Assembly (NCBI GenBank): GCA_039881145.1
Contig: JAYKKI010000040.1
Location: 3,232,501 to 3,296,500, forward strand
From: Druceiella hillmani
Taxonomy: Eukaryota > Arthropoda > Insecta > Lepidoptera > Hepialidae
Direction: 5' to 3'
DNA: 64,000 nt
Shown: positions 36,210-49,980 of the stretch, one piece after another
Position numbering within the stretch: position 1 is the stretch's first letter
Layout: the number at the start of each line of letters is the position of its first letter
Notes under the pieces: generated by a model
Seen by the model: only the letters and a program-made list of their open reading frames with translations
Told to the model about the DNA's origin: nothing
Databases searched by the model: none
Program-made: the position numbers and the translations under genes

Positions 36210-38921
36210 ATGCGTATACTCACTTGGAACGCCAACGGAATTACTGAGAAATGTCAGGAACTTGAGCTATTTATGATATCGGAGAATATAGATGTGGCCT
36301 TGATATCTGAAACAAGACTAACCCAGCGTTCCCACGTGAAAATGAAATACTATACGATCTATAGGACCGATCACCCTTCTGGCAGATCTCACGGTGGCAC
36401 TGCAGTTATACTAAAGAACAACATTAAACATTATACTCTTAACCCTTACAAAACCGATAAGATAGAAGCAAGCATAATAAAAGTCATCCTTAAAAACTCA
36501 GAGACAACCTTAGCCGCTGTGTACTGTCCACCAAGACACTCAATTACTGCTGATGAATTTAAGCAATTCTTCGAAGAGCTTGGTCCGACTTTTATCTGTG
36601 GAGGGGATTGGAACTCCAAGCATAAGTTCTGGGGCTCAAGACTGATCAATCCAAAGGGTAGACAACTCTATAAAGCTACATCAGATCTTAATTTAGAATG
36701 TATTTCGCATGGAGAGCCAACCTATTGGCCTACGGATTTCCATAAAACACCTGATTTACTAGATTTTTATATAACAAAAAACATCGGTCGAAATTATACA
36801 AATGTTGAGAAGTGCGACGATCTATCGTCAGATCACTCTCCAGTCATCCTTACTTTGAGCAAAGTAGCTATTTACTCAAAAACACCTATCGGAATTTACA
36901 ATAAAAGAACAAATTGGGACACATACAAAGAAATTGTTTCCTCCAACATTGGCCTCAATGTAAAATTAAAAACAGAAGAAGACATAGAAAAAAGTATAGA
37001 AAAATTCAACTCCATAATCCACCTAGCAGCCAAAGAATCAACCTCAACAAGCAAAATAAATAAAATGACAAACAAAGAATATCCTAAGAACATAATGAAG
37101 AAAGTATTGGAAAGACGTAGATTAAGGAAAGAATGGCATAGATCTAGGTATCCCTCAGATAAAACAATCCTGAACAGAGCGACTGAGGAACTCAAGAAAA
37201 TGATTAATGAGCATGAAAACTTAAACTTTCAAAATTATCTAGCCCACCTCACGCCTTACCAGGATAGTAATTACTCCCTTTGGCGTGCTACTAAGAATCT
37301 TAAGCGACCGAAAGAACACATGCCACCTATAAGAAGAGATAACTGTTGGGCCAGATCGGACCACGAGAAGGCAACAACTTTTGCAGAACACCTCAAAGAC
37401 GTGTTTACGCCTTTACCGAGCAGCAACCTGGAAAAAGACAAAGAAATAACAGACTTCTTAAACTCTCCAGGTCAATTATGTCTTCCATTAAAACCAGTGA
37501 GCCCCAGAGAAGTTAATAGACAAATTTAATCTCTCCCGGTCAGAAAAGCTCCCGGTTATGACCAAATAGATACTACTCTCTTAACTAACCTACCAAAAAA
37601 GGGATTAATGTACCTGGTAGTACTATTCAACGCATGTCTGAGACTCTGTCATTTCCCCTGCCAATGGAAGCTTGCCCAGGTCGTAATGATCTTGAAACCT
37701 GGTAAAGAAGCAGCTGAAGTTGTATCGTACAGGCCAATCAGTTTACTACCTCTGGTCGGCAAACTTTTCGAAAAAATAATCCTGAGTCGATTGCAACCCA
37801 AACTGAATGAAATAATTCCCGACCATCAATTTGGCTTCAGGCAAAAACATGGCACAATCGAACAAGTTCATAGATTAACAAACACAATTAACGAAGCCTT
37901 GGAGAACAAAGACTACTGCTCCGCTGTTTTTCTTGATATAAGTCAGGCCTTCGATAAGGTCTGGCACATGGGCCTCTTATACAAAATAAAGAAGCATCTA
38001 CCGTACTCATTTTATCTACTTCTAAAAAGGTACTTAGATAAAAGATGCTTTGAAGTAAAAGTCAACACTGAAACGTCAGAACTCTACGAAATCCACTCGG
38101 GTGTCCCTCAGGGCAGTATCCTCGGACCCGTATTGTATCTGATCTACACTGCGGATATTCCTAAAAATGTTGACACAGTAATGGCCACCTATGCAGATGA
38201 TACTGCTATACTGTCCGTACATTCAGAAGCAATAACCGCGTCTATATTTCTTCAAAAACACCTTACTGAAGTTGAAGTGTGGCTTGCAGAATGGAGAATA
38301 AAAGCGAATAACAGTAAATCCGTTCACGTAACATTCAGTCTCAGAAAAGGAGATTGCCCAGCAATTACTTTAAACGGGCAACAGATACCGCACTCAGATA
38401 CTGCTAAATACCTCGGCATGCACTTGGATAGACGATTGACGTGGCAAAAACACATCTGGAATAAACGTAAACAATTAGATACAAAATTGCGAAGCTTGTC
38501 CTGGCTCATCGGGAAAAAATCTCAACTATCTAATGAAAGCAAAATGGCTGTCTACAAAACAATATTAAAGCCAGTGTGGACATACGGGATCGAGCTGTGG
38601 GGTACAGCATCTAATAGTAACATCGAGATCTTGGAAAGATTTCAAACCAAGACAATGAGATATATGTTCCAAATCCCAAACTGTATAAGTAACAAATACA
38701 TACTCCGAGATTTGAACCTAACAACTGTAAAACAGGAAATAGCCACCAGAAGTCTTAAATACCAGACCAAGCTATCTGAACATGTGAATGTGCTGGCTAC
38801 CAAACTATCAGGAGATGGCAGTGTTAAACACTCACGACTAAGAAGGAACAGTATTCCAACCCTTCATAGCAGATTTCTAAACCCAAAGTGGGAGAGATCG
38901 ATGGATTCTCCTCACAACTAA
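36210..38921 (+). pseudogene. LINE ORF2: endonuclease-reverse transcriptase with one stop
   Basis: A 904-codon frame from the ATG at 36210 to the stop at 38919, interrupted only by TAA at 37527 (codon 440). The N-terminal apurinic-type endonuclease has LTWNANGI (from residue 4), ETRLT, a GGDWNSKH block and SSDHSP with Asp208-His209. After the stop come the reverse-transcriptase blocks: KPGK, YRPISLLP, FLDISQAFDKVWH, GVPQGS and YADD at 661-664. The C-terminus lacks RNase H. The stop separates endonuclease from polymerase, so this copy should not retrotranspose alone. One nonsense change in an otherwise clean frame implies a young copy. Confidence 0.92.
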
Positions 38922-38996
38922 ATTACATACGCAGACTGTAGTCACCAATAATAACAGCTAAATGTGAAAAACAGATTGCTGTGCTAAGCAGAATAC

Positions 38997-39027
<31 letters not shown>

Positions 39028-39035
39028 TCTCCATA

Positions 39036-40950
39036 AAAATGGGATTGCTGCAATTACTACAATATGAATAAAAATGAACTGGATATTCCCTACTTTAGAC
39101 TCACGACATAAGACTAGTATATGCTTCTGTAATAAAATATCAAGGGACGTATTGAAATTGTCAAGAAAATATTTTACTACTCAAGAAGCTTATATAAAAT
39201 TGATGATTTTATATACTACAAAAGTGACTGGGGGTATCAGTCTATCTCATTAAACCAGATATAATTTTCAGACTGTATGTAATATTATTTGCAATTCGTA
39301 TATTATTTATTTTTATAATGTTTTATATGAAAATTACAACTGATGTTCGAAAAAGGAATGCAATGTTTGCATGTTAAAAAAGTGTTAAGTTACGATTACA
39401 AATAAACACTGCGAGATAACTCTGAATAAAATTTATGATTCTGGAACCAAATTCAAGTAATGTACTTGTAGACAACTTTAGGTGCTTATATGAACGAATC
39501 AGCTAAGACTGCGTTTAATGCACTCGGTTACAGTAAATTGAATGTATGTTAAAGATCCATTGGAATATTAATGTTTTTTACAATTATTTAACTTCCTTTT
39601 CATTTTAAACATGGTCGAATATAACTCTCTACGAAATATCGTATTTTTATCGCAAACCGTTACACGTGAGCATGTAGCTATTTATCATACAAACGTATAG
39701 TAAGTGTAATAATGTCACGTCACCAATATCCTATTACTCTTCCCTAAAAATCACCTGCTAAATTTTCCTAATTTAATATTAAAACCCTTCGAAATGGTTT
39801 TCTTGTTTGATTTGCGAATTTAAAATCAAAATCGTGTATTATTTATATGGTTTTTAATTCGACCACAATTTTCACTCTTGTTTTGAACTGGTTAACTATG
39901 CCTTCTAACGAATAATTTTAAATTACAAAAAAAAAATATTATATATTTTTCACTACAACGGCAAAATACGGAAAATAAAGTAAAGTACATAATGTTTAAA
40001 TGTTATAATAGCATAGCGTTTAAAACTTTAGGATGTGATCACAAGGAATTAAATTATTTTAATAGTTTCAATCGGATCTATTGAATGGAAAATTTTAAAT
40101 TCATAAATTTATATACAGGACACTCCCGATTTCCAAATTAAATTTTCAGAATCGGCTCTTACAAAATTTTACGGATTTTTGATACCAACTTCTTGCAGTA
40201 AATAATTCTATTATTGGACTTTTATTTTCGGTTATTGAATAATGTTCTTAAATACGAGAAATTTCAAACTAAGCAAAAAGCATCGCAGAGTATCTCAAGA
40301 AAAATTTAAGGAACATGGCGCGGATACAAAGTAAGAAATGAATTTTTAAAAATAAATAAAATTTAGGTTTTTTTTTAATTATTATAATGTTACTATTTCA
40401 TTGCTATTTTGACAGTAGCAGGGCTGCTACAACAATTTGAACAATGCTCAATCTAAATACAAAAGGAGTAATTTATGTTTATCGGATGAAGTGCAATACT
40501 AACTAACTTTAGCGAAATTGACCTTTTGTTGATGTTTGAAAAGAGGCAAAATTCTGTTGAAGCAGAAAGCATTAAAAATAATTGTAAAGAATACCATAAA
40601 AGAAAACACTTCTTAAATTGATGCTTCAATATGTGTATTAATATTGTAGTACGGAAAATTAGGAATAAAAATTTCATTATGGGATATGTGTCAGAAAAAA
40701 TAAAATAAAATGGGCGTTTTTATTGAAAGCAATTTTATTATTTGATGTGAACATGTAATTAGAACCAAAAATCTCTTTCAAAACAGATAGATACAAAATA
40801 AATGGGTTCCGTTATGGGCATAGGAAATACAACCTAAACAATTGTGCGCTTTCAGTAAATCATACTGAAATAAAAAAAAAACAATTGAACAATTTTATGA
40901 CAAATTTAATTAATACGAAATAAGATAACAATTCCAAATTTTGTAAATAA
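39036..40950. other. Downstream non-coding part of unit 2
   Basis: Matches 10,353-12,240 of unit 1 apart from the fold-back insertion there. No gene recognised. The unoccupied site of that insertion is at about 40543-40554. Confidence 0.7.
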
Positions 40951-41000
40951 ATTATAAATAAAAATACCCACTTCTGCAGCCGGACTATCAAAGTGTTAAG

Positions 41001-41218
41001 TTAAATTCCTCTGACTAGATTGATGAAGGAGAGAAGAGCGAGAAGCAAGGTCGAAGCGATTGTCACAACCGCCGAATTGCCACAAGTCTCCGCAGACTGA
41101 TTCATCTGCCGCCATGTCAGACCAGATGTGTGTGTATTGGCTGCCACTGCTGTGTTTATGGCACTATTTGCTTCTGCATTAAGTGCATTTTGTGATCGGG
41201 AGAGTTTCACAGAATTTA
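41001..41218 (-). CDS. Gene B exon 4
   Basis: Acceptor TTTTTCAG before 41218, stop TAA at 41001-41003; 218 bases as in gene A. Eleven amino-acid differences from gene A, mostly conservative, none in the last 16 residues of the hydrophobic tail except Val to Ile just before it. Confidence 0.92.
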
Positions 41219-44200
41219 CTGAAAAATGACATGAAATTCAGTTTTTAAAAATCACGATGGTGGTCTTTACCGCAATGTTTTATAGCACCAAAAAATATGG
41301 GCACAAAATTATAATAATTTTTACATTGCGGCCAGATTTTGAATTACATTTAAAGTTGTCTTCCTGGAGAATCCAAACGGAACACTATTGTTGTTCCAAA
41401 GTCGTGTATCCATCCGTCCATCCATATGTCTCTCTATCAGAGGTTTCCAACTCCTAAATGCAATACGCGTAAGAGCAAAACTCTATAGTCCCAAAAGCCG
41501 TTGTCCGTCCGTCCGTCAATATGTTTCTGTGTCAGAGATTTCTATCTCCTAAACGAAATATTCGTAACAGAAAAACTTGAAATCCGCATATGACATGTTG
41601 TCTCTCAGCTCAAAACTAACAATGGCATTTAAAATGACAATTGAATATTAAGAACACTCCCAAACGTAAAAAGGAGATCTAAAGAAAAAATCTTCATCAT
41701 CATTCTTAGGCGTACGTTGTATCCTTGAAAAGACCTATTTGTCTAAAGTACAAATCAATTTTTTATTGTTTAACGAAAATTAACGATTTGCTGAATAAAT
41801 ACCTCGAAATCGCCATTAAACAAAAGAAACTGTGATTCAGGGCTAATATTTGTCACACCTTTATTTAAACAATAAATACTAGAGATATAATACTAATGAA
41901 ATGAAAAAATCAAAATATTTTTAAGAAATTCGGATATTTTTACTCCTGTGAGAGACATCCTACACGGTACATTTTCAAACGCTTTTATAATATCTCTATT
42001 GCTAATTTTAATCATGTGACATAATGATTAAATTTAAACTTATACATATTTAGTTTAAGATTTTGCTTTAATAGTCTATCAGCGACGATTGTTAAAAAAA
42101 GGAATATTTGAGTAAAAGTTCTCGAACTCAGTGGTTACCCTCAATGGCTTTTGATCTGAAACTATCACATCAATTATTTTTACGTCAATATTTGTTATCT
42201 TGCTAGTTTCAGAATGAATCATTGTCTATGTGATTTTAGTTTTATTATCGGACAACTTAATTTTATTACCTACGTATAAAGATTTTTATGGTAAACGTGT
42301 GTGTTTAAATATCTTAGAATATCTTTTAACATAATTATGGAAGGTATTGTTACTAGTAAATTAACGTTCATCACAGAGATCATACAAAATTCCTCTGCTT
42401 ATTTGTTTTCACTTCGTCGTCCAGAGATTAAAAGACAGATTATTTTGTAGATGAATGATTACTTTGTGATTTTCTTTTTTGCACATGTTCTAGTGAATTC
42501 ACTACTAAATATTTAAAAATAAGATTCATACAATATATTTGGGTCTCGTGAAGCTCCGTTTAGTCCCAATGTTGGAATTAAATTTAGCTAACATGTGTTT
42601 ATTTGATTTTTGTCAAAGGTTCACTTTAGTTGACACACAAGAGTTCACTTTAGTTGTTTAACCCTTTTATATGGTAGTTTCATCAGAAGACGTTTACGGT
42701 CAGATCTAACACCACATATTCATTTTTTAATTAACGTTTTACAGTTTATCATTATATTGTCTACACAAGTTGCAGATGTGATTGGTTCATTAAATACGTA
42801 ATCTAAATAAAATGACAAAAACTAATCAATAAACCTTTGTTTCTCAGCGGAATCTAATATAATATCAATATTAAAATCACCACACATTATAAGAGATTTA
42901 TTACCTTTTAGAATATCTTCTAAAAGGTAATAAATCTCTTATAATATCTTCTAATATAAACTCTACTTAGAATATCTTCTAATATAAATTCTAAAATTGA
43001 ATAACAATGGTCTATCTACACATAAAATAATATATTCATACACTTCAGCACACGCAATCTTATACACACATTCAATAGAACATTGCATTATATAATTGCT
43101 TTCATTAAACTTTAGGTTATTGTTGAATAATATTAATGAGCCTCCCCTTCACGTCTCTGTTGAACGTACTGGCCATTGAAAAATTGTCTACATTAAAATT
43201 AATATTATCGCTTTTTACAACATATTTCAGTAAAACATAATATACCAACATTTTTCAATTAATAATTCAATGTCCAGAAGTTTGCCAGAATAATTATTTT
43301 TGTTTGGCAAGTAAGTATCAAATTCTTACCATACTTCTCAGAGATCCATAATATTATTCCTTCTAAATGTTGTGTGGTTAATTATAATCTCTGTATATAC
43401 TCTGTTATAACCTCGATCGAGTGTATACTTGTGTGTATACTCGGTGCCTTTATATAGGGTTTTTTTAATTTACTTTTAGTACTTCGAATAATTTACATAC
43501 AAAAAGTACACATACCACTTATCACGCCACCGACTTGATTGCACACGAGCAAAAGCGCATAACTGTCGTAGTCCGCAACCAAAACACTTGCTTCAATCAT
43601 TGCTGGATCAGCGCCTGAAATAATAAAAAAATATTGTAAAATTACCAGTTGAACAGTTTTAAATTAGGTCAGTGTATAACGAATTTACAGAACATTTTAT
43701 TTTTAATTTTAGTGTGGCAAATAGTGGTGGGTTTTAGTTTGGCAAGCAATGATCCCCACCAAATCATTATTATAAGACGCTACCACTTTTAATTCTTGTA
43801 AGTTTCATGAATCTACTGAAGTTCATCTCTCACGGAAGTACAACGTTATGCTCAGTAAGGATGAATCTAGGCGAGAGCAAATCGGTTCAAAGTAAGTTAT
43901 GTCTGTATTTGGAAAATTGCGATATAAACAAAAACTAATTACTTTAAGGAACAAACACTAAATTACTTGGTTACCTCCTCTATACGTTATCTGATAAACT
44001 GTTTTGCTTTTTATTTAGAATTGACTTTAATCGCCAACAAAGTTTACTGTGATTCTGATATTAATATAAAGCACCAACGTAAATAATTAATTTGGACACA
44101 AAAACAAAATATCTTAAAATATTCAAATCTGTTTCTCAATATTCTGTATCAGGTCATTAATAAGGCTCTGTATGTTTGCTCTTCACTAGATAACCACTGG

Positions 44201-47200
44201 ATTGGTTTAATCTGGTTGCAATTTTATACTTTATAAACTCTTACCATACTTCAACATAAATGACAGCATTGTTTCTCATGTGGGTTAAGTAGAATAAGTA
44301 ATAACTCATGTGATTACTTCAACCACGCGTAAGAAATCGCTGATAACAGCTGGTAGTTTATATAGATATTTGTCATAAACCGGCCGATATATTTTGATTG
44401 TAGATTTATAAAATAATATACCCACATAAATAATTTTTGAAACCTTTCCCAATTGGTTAATGGAACCATGTCATCCATAGTGACTTAGCTGATATAATTT
44501 TTTTTTATTAAAACATTTTAACTTTTAATTTCTAAGCATGTGTAAGCATGTGTAAATGAATGCAAATAATTTTTAATAGAATCAAATCCACAGAGACTAC
44601 ACGAAAAGCTATAGATTCCTATAATATGACTTAGACTAGTCTCCAGAGGGAAATATGTTATCCTTAGAGCATAACTAAACTTTAAAGTAGACAATCTGCT
44701 ACTAATGAAGAAACGAAAGGAATTTACTGGGATATTTATGCATAGCAAGTCAAGCATTTGACATTGTACCGAGAAAAAGCAAGATATATCCTTTGATTAT
44801 GCTGCCTACCATAAATTAATGGGCACTTTTGATAAATAGAAAAAAAGAGTAGAACAAAATTAGTTTCATTATCGATCTCAGAAAATTCATCAGTGGATTG
44901 GCTACAACGCCACATCCCTGCACCATTTTCTCGTGAGAAATATACAAAATTAGGCCGAGCCCACTTTGGATATGAATTTGTATCGCACGTAACATTACGA
45001 TTTTGTCATACGTATTGAGTGCGCACACTGGGTGCGTTTTATGTCCGTTACAATAATTTACTTTCTATTCTATCCCAGCGACACTCGACAAAATCAATTT
45101 GTACTTTCTAGAAGATTTATGACTCGTAGACTGCGGCGTTGGTACCAGCGTAGAACCGAGTGGGTGAACGAAATTTAATTAAAAAGGAATGAATTCGGTT
45201 AAATCCATCATATTAAGGAATTCCCACTATGATTTGCGTAAATCCTCTCTTAAGAGATAAGTGGAATCTCTCTGATCCCACAAAGAGCGGTATTCATGCA
45301 CTACGTTAATAATTTTTTTTAATCCATGGTGATTCGTTCGTACAAAAATGGCAAGTATTCCAAACGAAATGGGATCCGTGTCGGACGACGGAAATATACG
45401 ACGAAGGAGTTTTTTAGTTTAAAGAAATACAATTCTTACATATATGCAGATAGATGAGGTATCGCCTCATTAACTCTGTCTGTCTGTCTATAACGAGCAT
45501 TTTTGTTTAATTTAAAATAGAAACTCGAAGTTTGCTATATATTTAGACTATTACGAGCATTATGTACAAAGTAGACTTTTCACTTCAAGGGAAAATTTTG
45601 AGAAATGAAGAATTTTTTTTAAATTATTTTTTTGCCCCTTTACCTGTAGGGGCAAACAAATAATTTCTAAATGATCAAAATTAAGTTTATAGAAATAGAA
45701 GTACATGTCACGTAGTCAGTTATTTTAACATATAAATTTTTTTAATTACAAAACATCTGTGATGGATCACTGTGCCATTCACTATCTCGAAAATATCAGT
45801 AATGCTTTACCTCAAATAAATTTTTCTTTGTTTTACCTTAAACGAATTAATCAACAAAGCTAAATAATTATGAGAGTAAATAAGAACAAAGAATAATAAT
45901 TGATTCTTTATATTAAAATGCGAAACAATTTCTCAATCTGGTTTCCATATTTTCTTATAAATATTATAAACTCAAAATTACACAGTGATTCGTTTTACAT
46001 TACCATAATTTTCATCAACTAATACAAAAATCGCTAGGTGAATATGACATAACAAGTTAACGTCGCATTGGGTTTACGTGACATAATCGCTTGTCACACA
46101 ACTTTAAGTGCTTGAAAGAAAGTCTGCCCTCTATTTTCCAGAAATGCCTCGATACAAGTATTTCTGGAAACGAAATCACGATGAATATCGTCAACATGGC
46201 ATTACCAGTAATTGAAATCGAGAGTAGCAATGTTATGAAATGATTGGCACATGCTTAAGAATATAATAAAAATTTAATGGAACTGGGGGAACATAGCTAG
46301 AAAGATGATCAAGAAGCATCAAGTTTTCCAGAGTCGAAACTAAACCATAGACTTCAAAGAAATAAAGAGGAAACTTTCAACCACATTCACGCTGTAATAC
46401 AAATATTGACCTTATTTCAAATTCTTCCAAATTTTATTTGAACTTTTTTCTGTAGTGTATAAATGTCACAGAACAATTAATTAAAATAGAAAAAGGAGCG
46501 AAGCAAATGCGTTTTAAAGACTTTTTACAAAAAAAACTTATAATCATAAATATTTACATTATCGTATCAATCTTTAAATATGTATTTTTCTCATATTTGA
46601 CTATTCTATAAATTAAACTGCCTTAGTCTGTGTATATAACTACGCGCTTTTGCATATAAATGTATGGCAAAATGGATATGTTTTACGTCATTTTATTTTA
46701 TGCCACCATTAATGGCACATAAACTGAGGTAAATGCAAGAACTGTCTGTATTTGTTTTCAATCACCACCGGTTACCACACTGATAAATGAATGTAAGGCG
46801 TAAGAAGGACGATTAAGAGATTTGTACCAATGCTCGTGATAAATATACATATAATTCAAAGCCGCTAGAGCGCAACAACGATGTAAGTTAGATAACATAC
46901 AATTAAAATCAATTAAAGTTAGGATTTATCTCAATAATTACTCACCCTGAATTACAACGATAAGTGCTCCAGAGTTAAGAGGATTAATCGTGGCGGCACC
47001 AATTGAAAGCGTCCACTCATTATCGATTATGCGTGAGTTGTTAACTTGCAGCCCTGAACCTTCTTGTATTTCGTGCAACGCCGTGTCCCATACTCCGCAG
47101 GCGGAATTGAGTGCACCGTTATTACTGTTGGCAACCTCGATCTCGTACCACGTACCTTGAAACTAGATTAGATTTATTATATAGAAGATAATCAAATCGA

Positions 47201-48882
47201 GACAAATGACCACAGACCAAGATTCAAGACGTCATATGAACTCAATAGTAGAATATACAATTGGAAGTATATAGAAGTATATAAAGTAATAGAACATACA
47301 ATTACTTCAGAGTTCTTTTTTAATTATGAAATATTATTCCTAACACATTGTCTTTCTTCAAACTATCTTATTTAAGCTAATCTTAATTAAATAATAGTTA
47401 AATAAAGAAAGCAAACCTTAGCAAAATTATGTGCCCAGGTACAATACATATTAAATAAAGTCAATTCACTATTAAATACAATTACTAAATACTTAAAGTA
47501 GTTGTGGTGTGGCAGTAAGATGTAAAAATTACTATAAAAAATGTTTATAGTAATTTTTAATAAAATGATTTTCTTTTTTTTTCAAAATATTAATATAACA
47601 TGATGTTACGTTATATAGCCTTTCAGATCAATCGCTCAATTTGCTTTTAAAAAAAAATGAAGTATGGGGAAATTGTTACTTTCCTGTAATTAATTGTACA
47701 ATTTTTGAGAGCGATTTTTACGAAAACGTTAATATAACATCGTTTTACGAAAACGTTAATATAACATCGTTATAGTTTTTGGACAAATTGCTCGACACGT
47801 TTTTGAATTGAAATCAAAAATGTGGTGAAATTATTACTTTTCCTGTAATGTTAACTATACAATTTTTGAGAGCAATTTTAACAAAAACCAAAGGGTAAAT
47901 AATTTTTAAATTATAAAATATGTTAGGTATTTATAGTTTGAATAATTTATAAAAAAGCCAGCGAATTTCCTCGACTGCGTGTTTTGCACAACTACCTTAA
48001 TAAAAAAATAACAACGTTTTTAAGAAACGAATTCTTTTTATAATATATTTTTAAGTTCTTTCAATCTGTCTACATTTTACAGCAGTTAATCTTTTATTAA
48101 GTTTAATTAATTTTTACAACTTAAAAATAACATTCAAATATAATTTGTATACGATGACCATGACCAAGACCAAGTATACACGAATGAATGAAATATTATT
48201 TTTTGTTAAAATTAAAAAATGTTATACCGTAAGACAGTGTCATAGAATTACGGCAAAAACGTTCGTAGTTGTCATAATTTACGAATATATTAAATTATAA
48301 ATATAATATATAAATATTAGAAAATAGATATTATCGGAAAGAGTTCGAAGTTATTGTAACTAATTTTGTAACTGTGCCAAATCGATAAGATAGTTAATTA
48401 CAAGAAATTATGATAACATAATATTTTTTTTCAACCTGATTATCATTCTATATCTTTCGCAGTTATTTCACGAATAATTCTTAATCATATACACTGTGAT
48501 CGAAGTTCGACCGTAATTCATTACATTTTGAAGTTTGAACATTATTCGTTTACATAAAACTCGTTCAGTCAATTTGACATTTTAATATTCTTTGGCGAAA
48601 ATCTCTAGTCTGAGCGACTGTTCGACCATTTATTATATATTTGTCATTGATAGTATAAACTTAAACAATGAATCTTTTAATGTATTTGTAATATATAATT
48701 TAATATATTACATACAAAAATTTTAGCTGTCTGCATTCCTTCTCCATATAAACTTTATATAAACTCTCCATATAAACTCTGCCAAATCTCACACTCCTCC
48801 GTGCGCGCAATATGCACAAAAAGGAGTACGAAGTTTCCTCTTCACGTGTAAATATATATGTATATGCACACACATATATATG

Positions 48883-48926
<44 letters not shown>

Positions 48927-48940
48927 CATGCATATATATG

Positions 48941-49003
<63 letters not shown>

Positions 49004-49908
49004 TTATGTCTATGTACGTGTGTATGTATATTTGTGTACATATATGTGTAAACAAATAATCATTATACTAAAGGTGGTTTACCCGTTTACCAGTTATGAA
49101 TTACAAGTCCAACCAATATTCTAAAAAAATTATTTTATGTTAATGCCAATGGAATACTCATAACGCCCCTGATCTGCACATTCATTCTTATTAATTGACT
49201 ACAAACGAAAGCTGGCCATTAATAAGTCACTTTTTATTTGTTTATAAAAATTTTCAGCAATTTCTTTTATTTTATTTTCCTTTCCTGTACTCTAAATAGT
49301 GTATAATAAGAGTGGTATCGCAACAAAATAAATAGCAAACGTAGCATGTGGGTATGTACCCTATGTAGAATTGAGAGGTAGGTTTTAATACAACGAACTG
49401 CTATTCGCTTGTCTATAAATTATATTGAAACGATAGATCACAATAAAATCATTCAAGCCTAACACCTGCTACGTGTTAGTTACATTTGTTAAAAAAAAAT
49501 AAAAGAAACATTTTTATAAAAAATATTTGAGCACCCACAATTTTTTACATTTTTATAAAATATTGTCCATATTTAATACTTTTCATTATCCATCACCAAC
49601 AATGGTGGAAAACAATGAAAAGTATAAAGTGGTAAAAAAAAATTAATAAGATAAAAAATATATACATAAATTACGAAGATGGTTTTTGTAACATATTTTA
49701 ACAATGTTTAATTTTAGGCAATTCTTATTTTATAGCGGAAAAGCTCGTCCACGTCCATATTACGTCTCACAATTTGTTATACAGATATATCGGAGCAGAG
49801 CCATAAAAGATCTCTTATAAAAAAAAATAAAAATAAATATATATGTATATATATATTTATTTTTATTTTTTTATATTTATATTTATATATTTATTTCACA
49901 GGTGCGAC

Positions 49909-49980
<72 letters not shown>

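Larger units (their letters stand above)
34381..39024 (+). mobile_element. Jockey-like non-LTR retrotransposon, full length
   Basis: 4,644 bases: GC-rich 5' leader (34381-34791), ORF1, ORF2, short 3' UTR and an A tail of 28 residues (38997-39024). A 10-bp target duplication flanks it, with one extra G at 39025. ORF content and the absence of an RNase H domain fit the Jockey clade. It is present only in unit 2. A pure A tail and an intact ORF1 suggest recent insertion; ORF2 has one stop. Confidence 0.94.

Noticed and set aside
48700..49124. Open frames of 80-113 codons on both strands, rich in Tyr and Ile
   Set aside because: They are translations of the (TA)n/(TACA)n tract; both strands and several frames are open for the same trivial reason.
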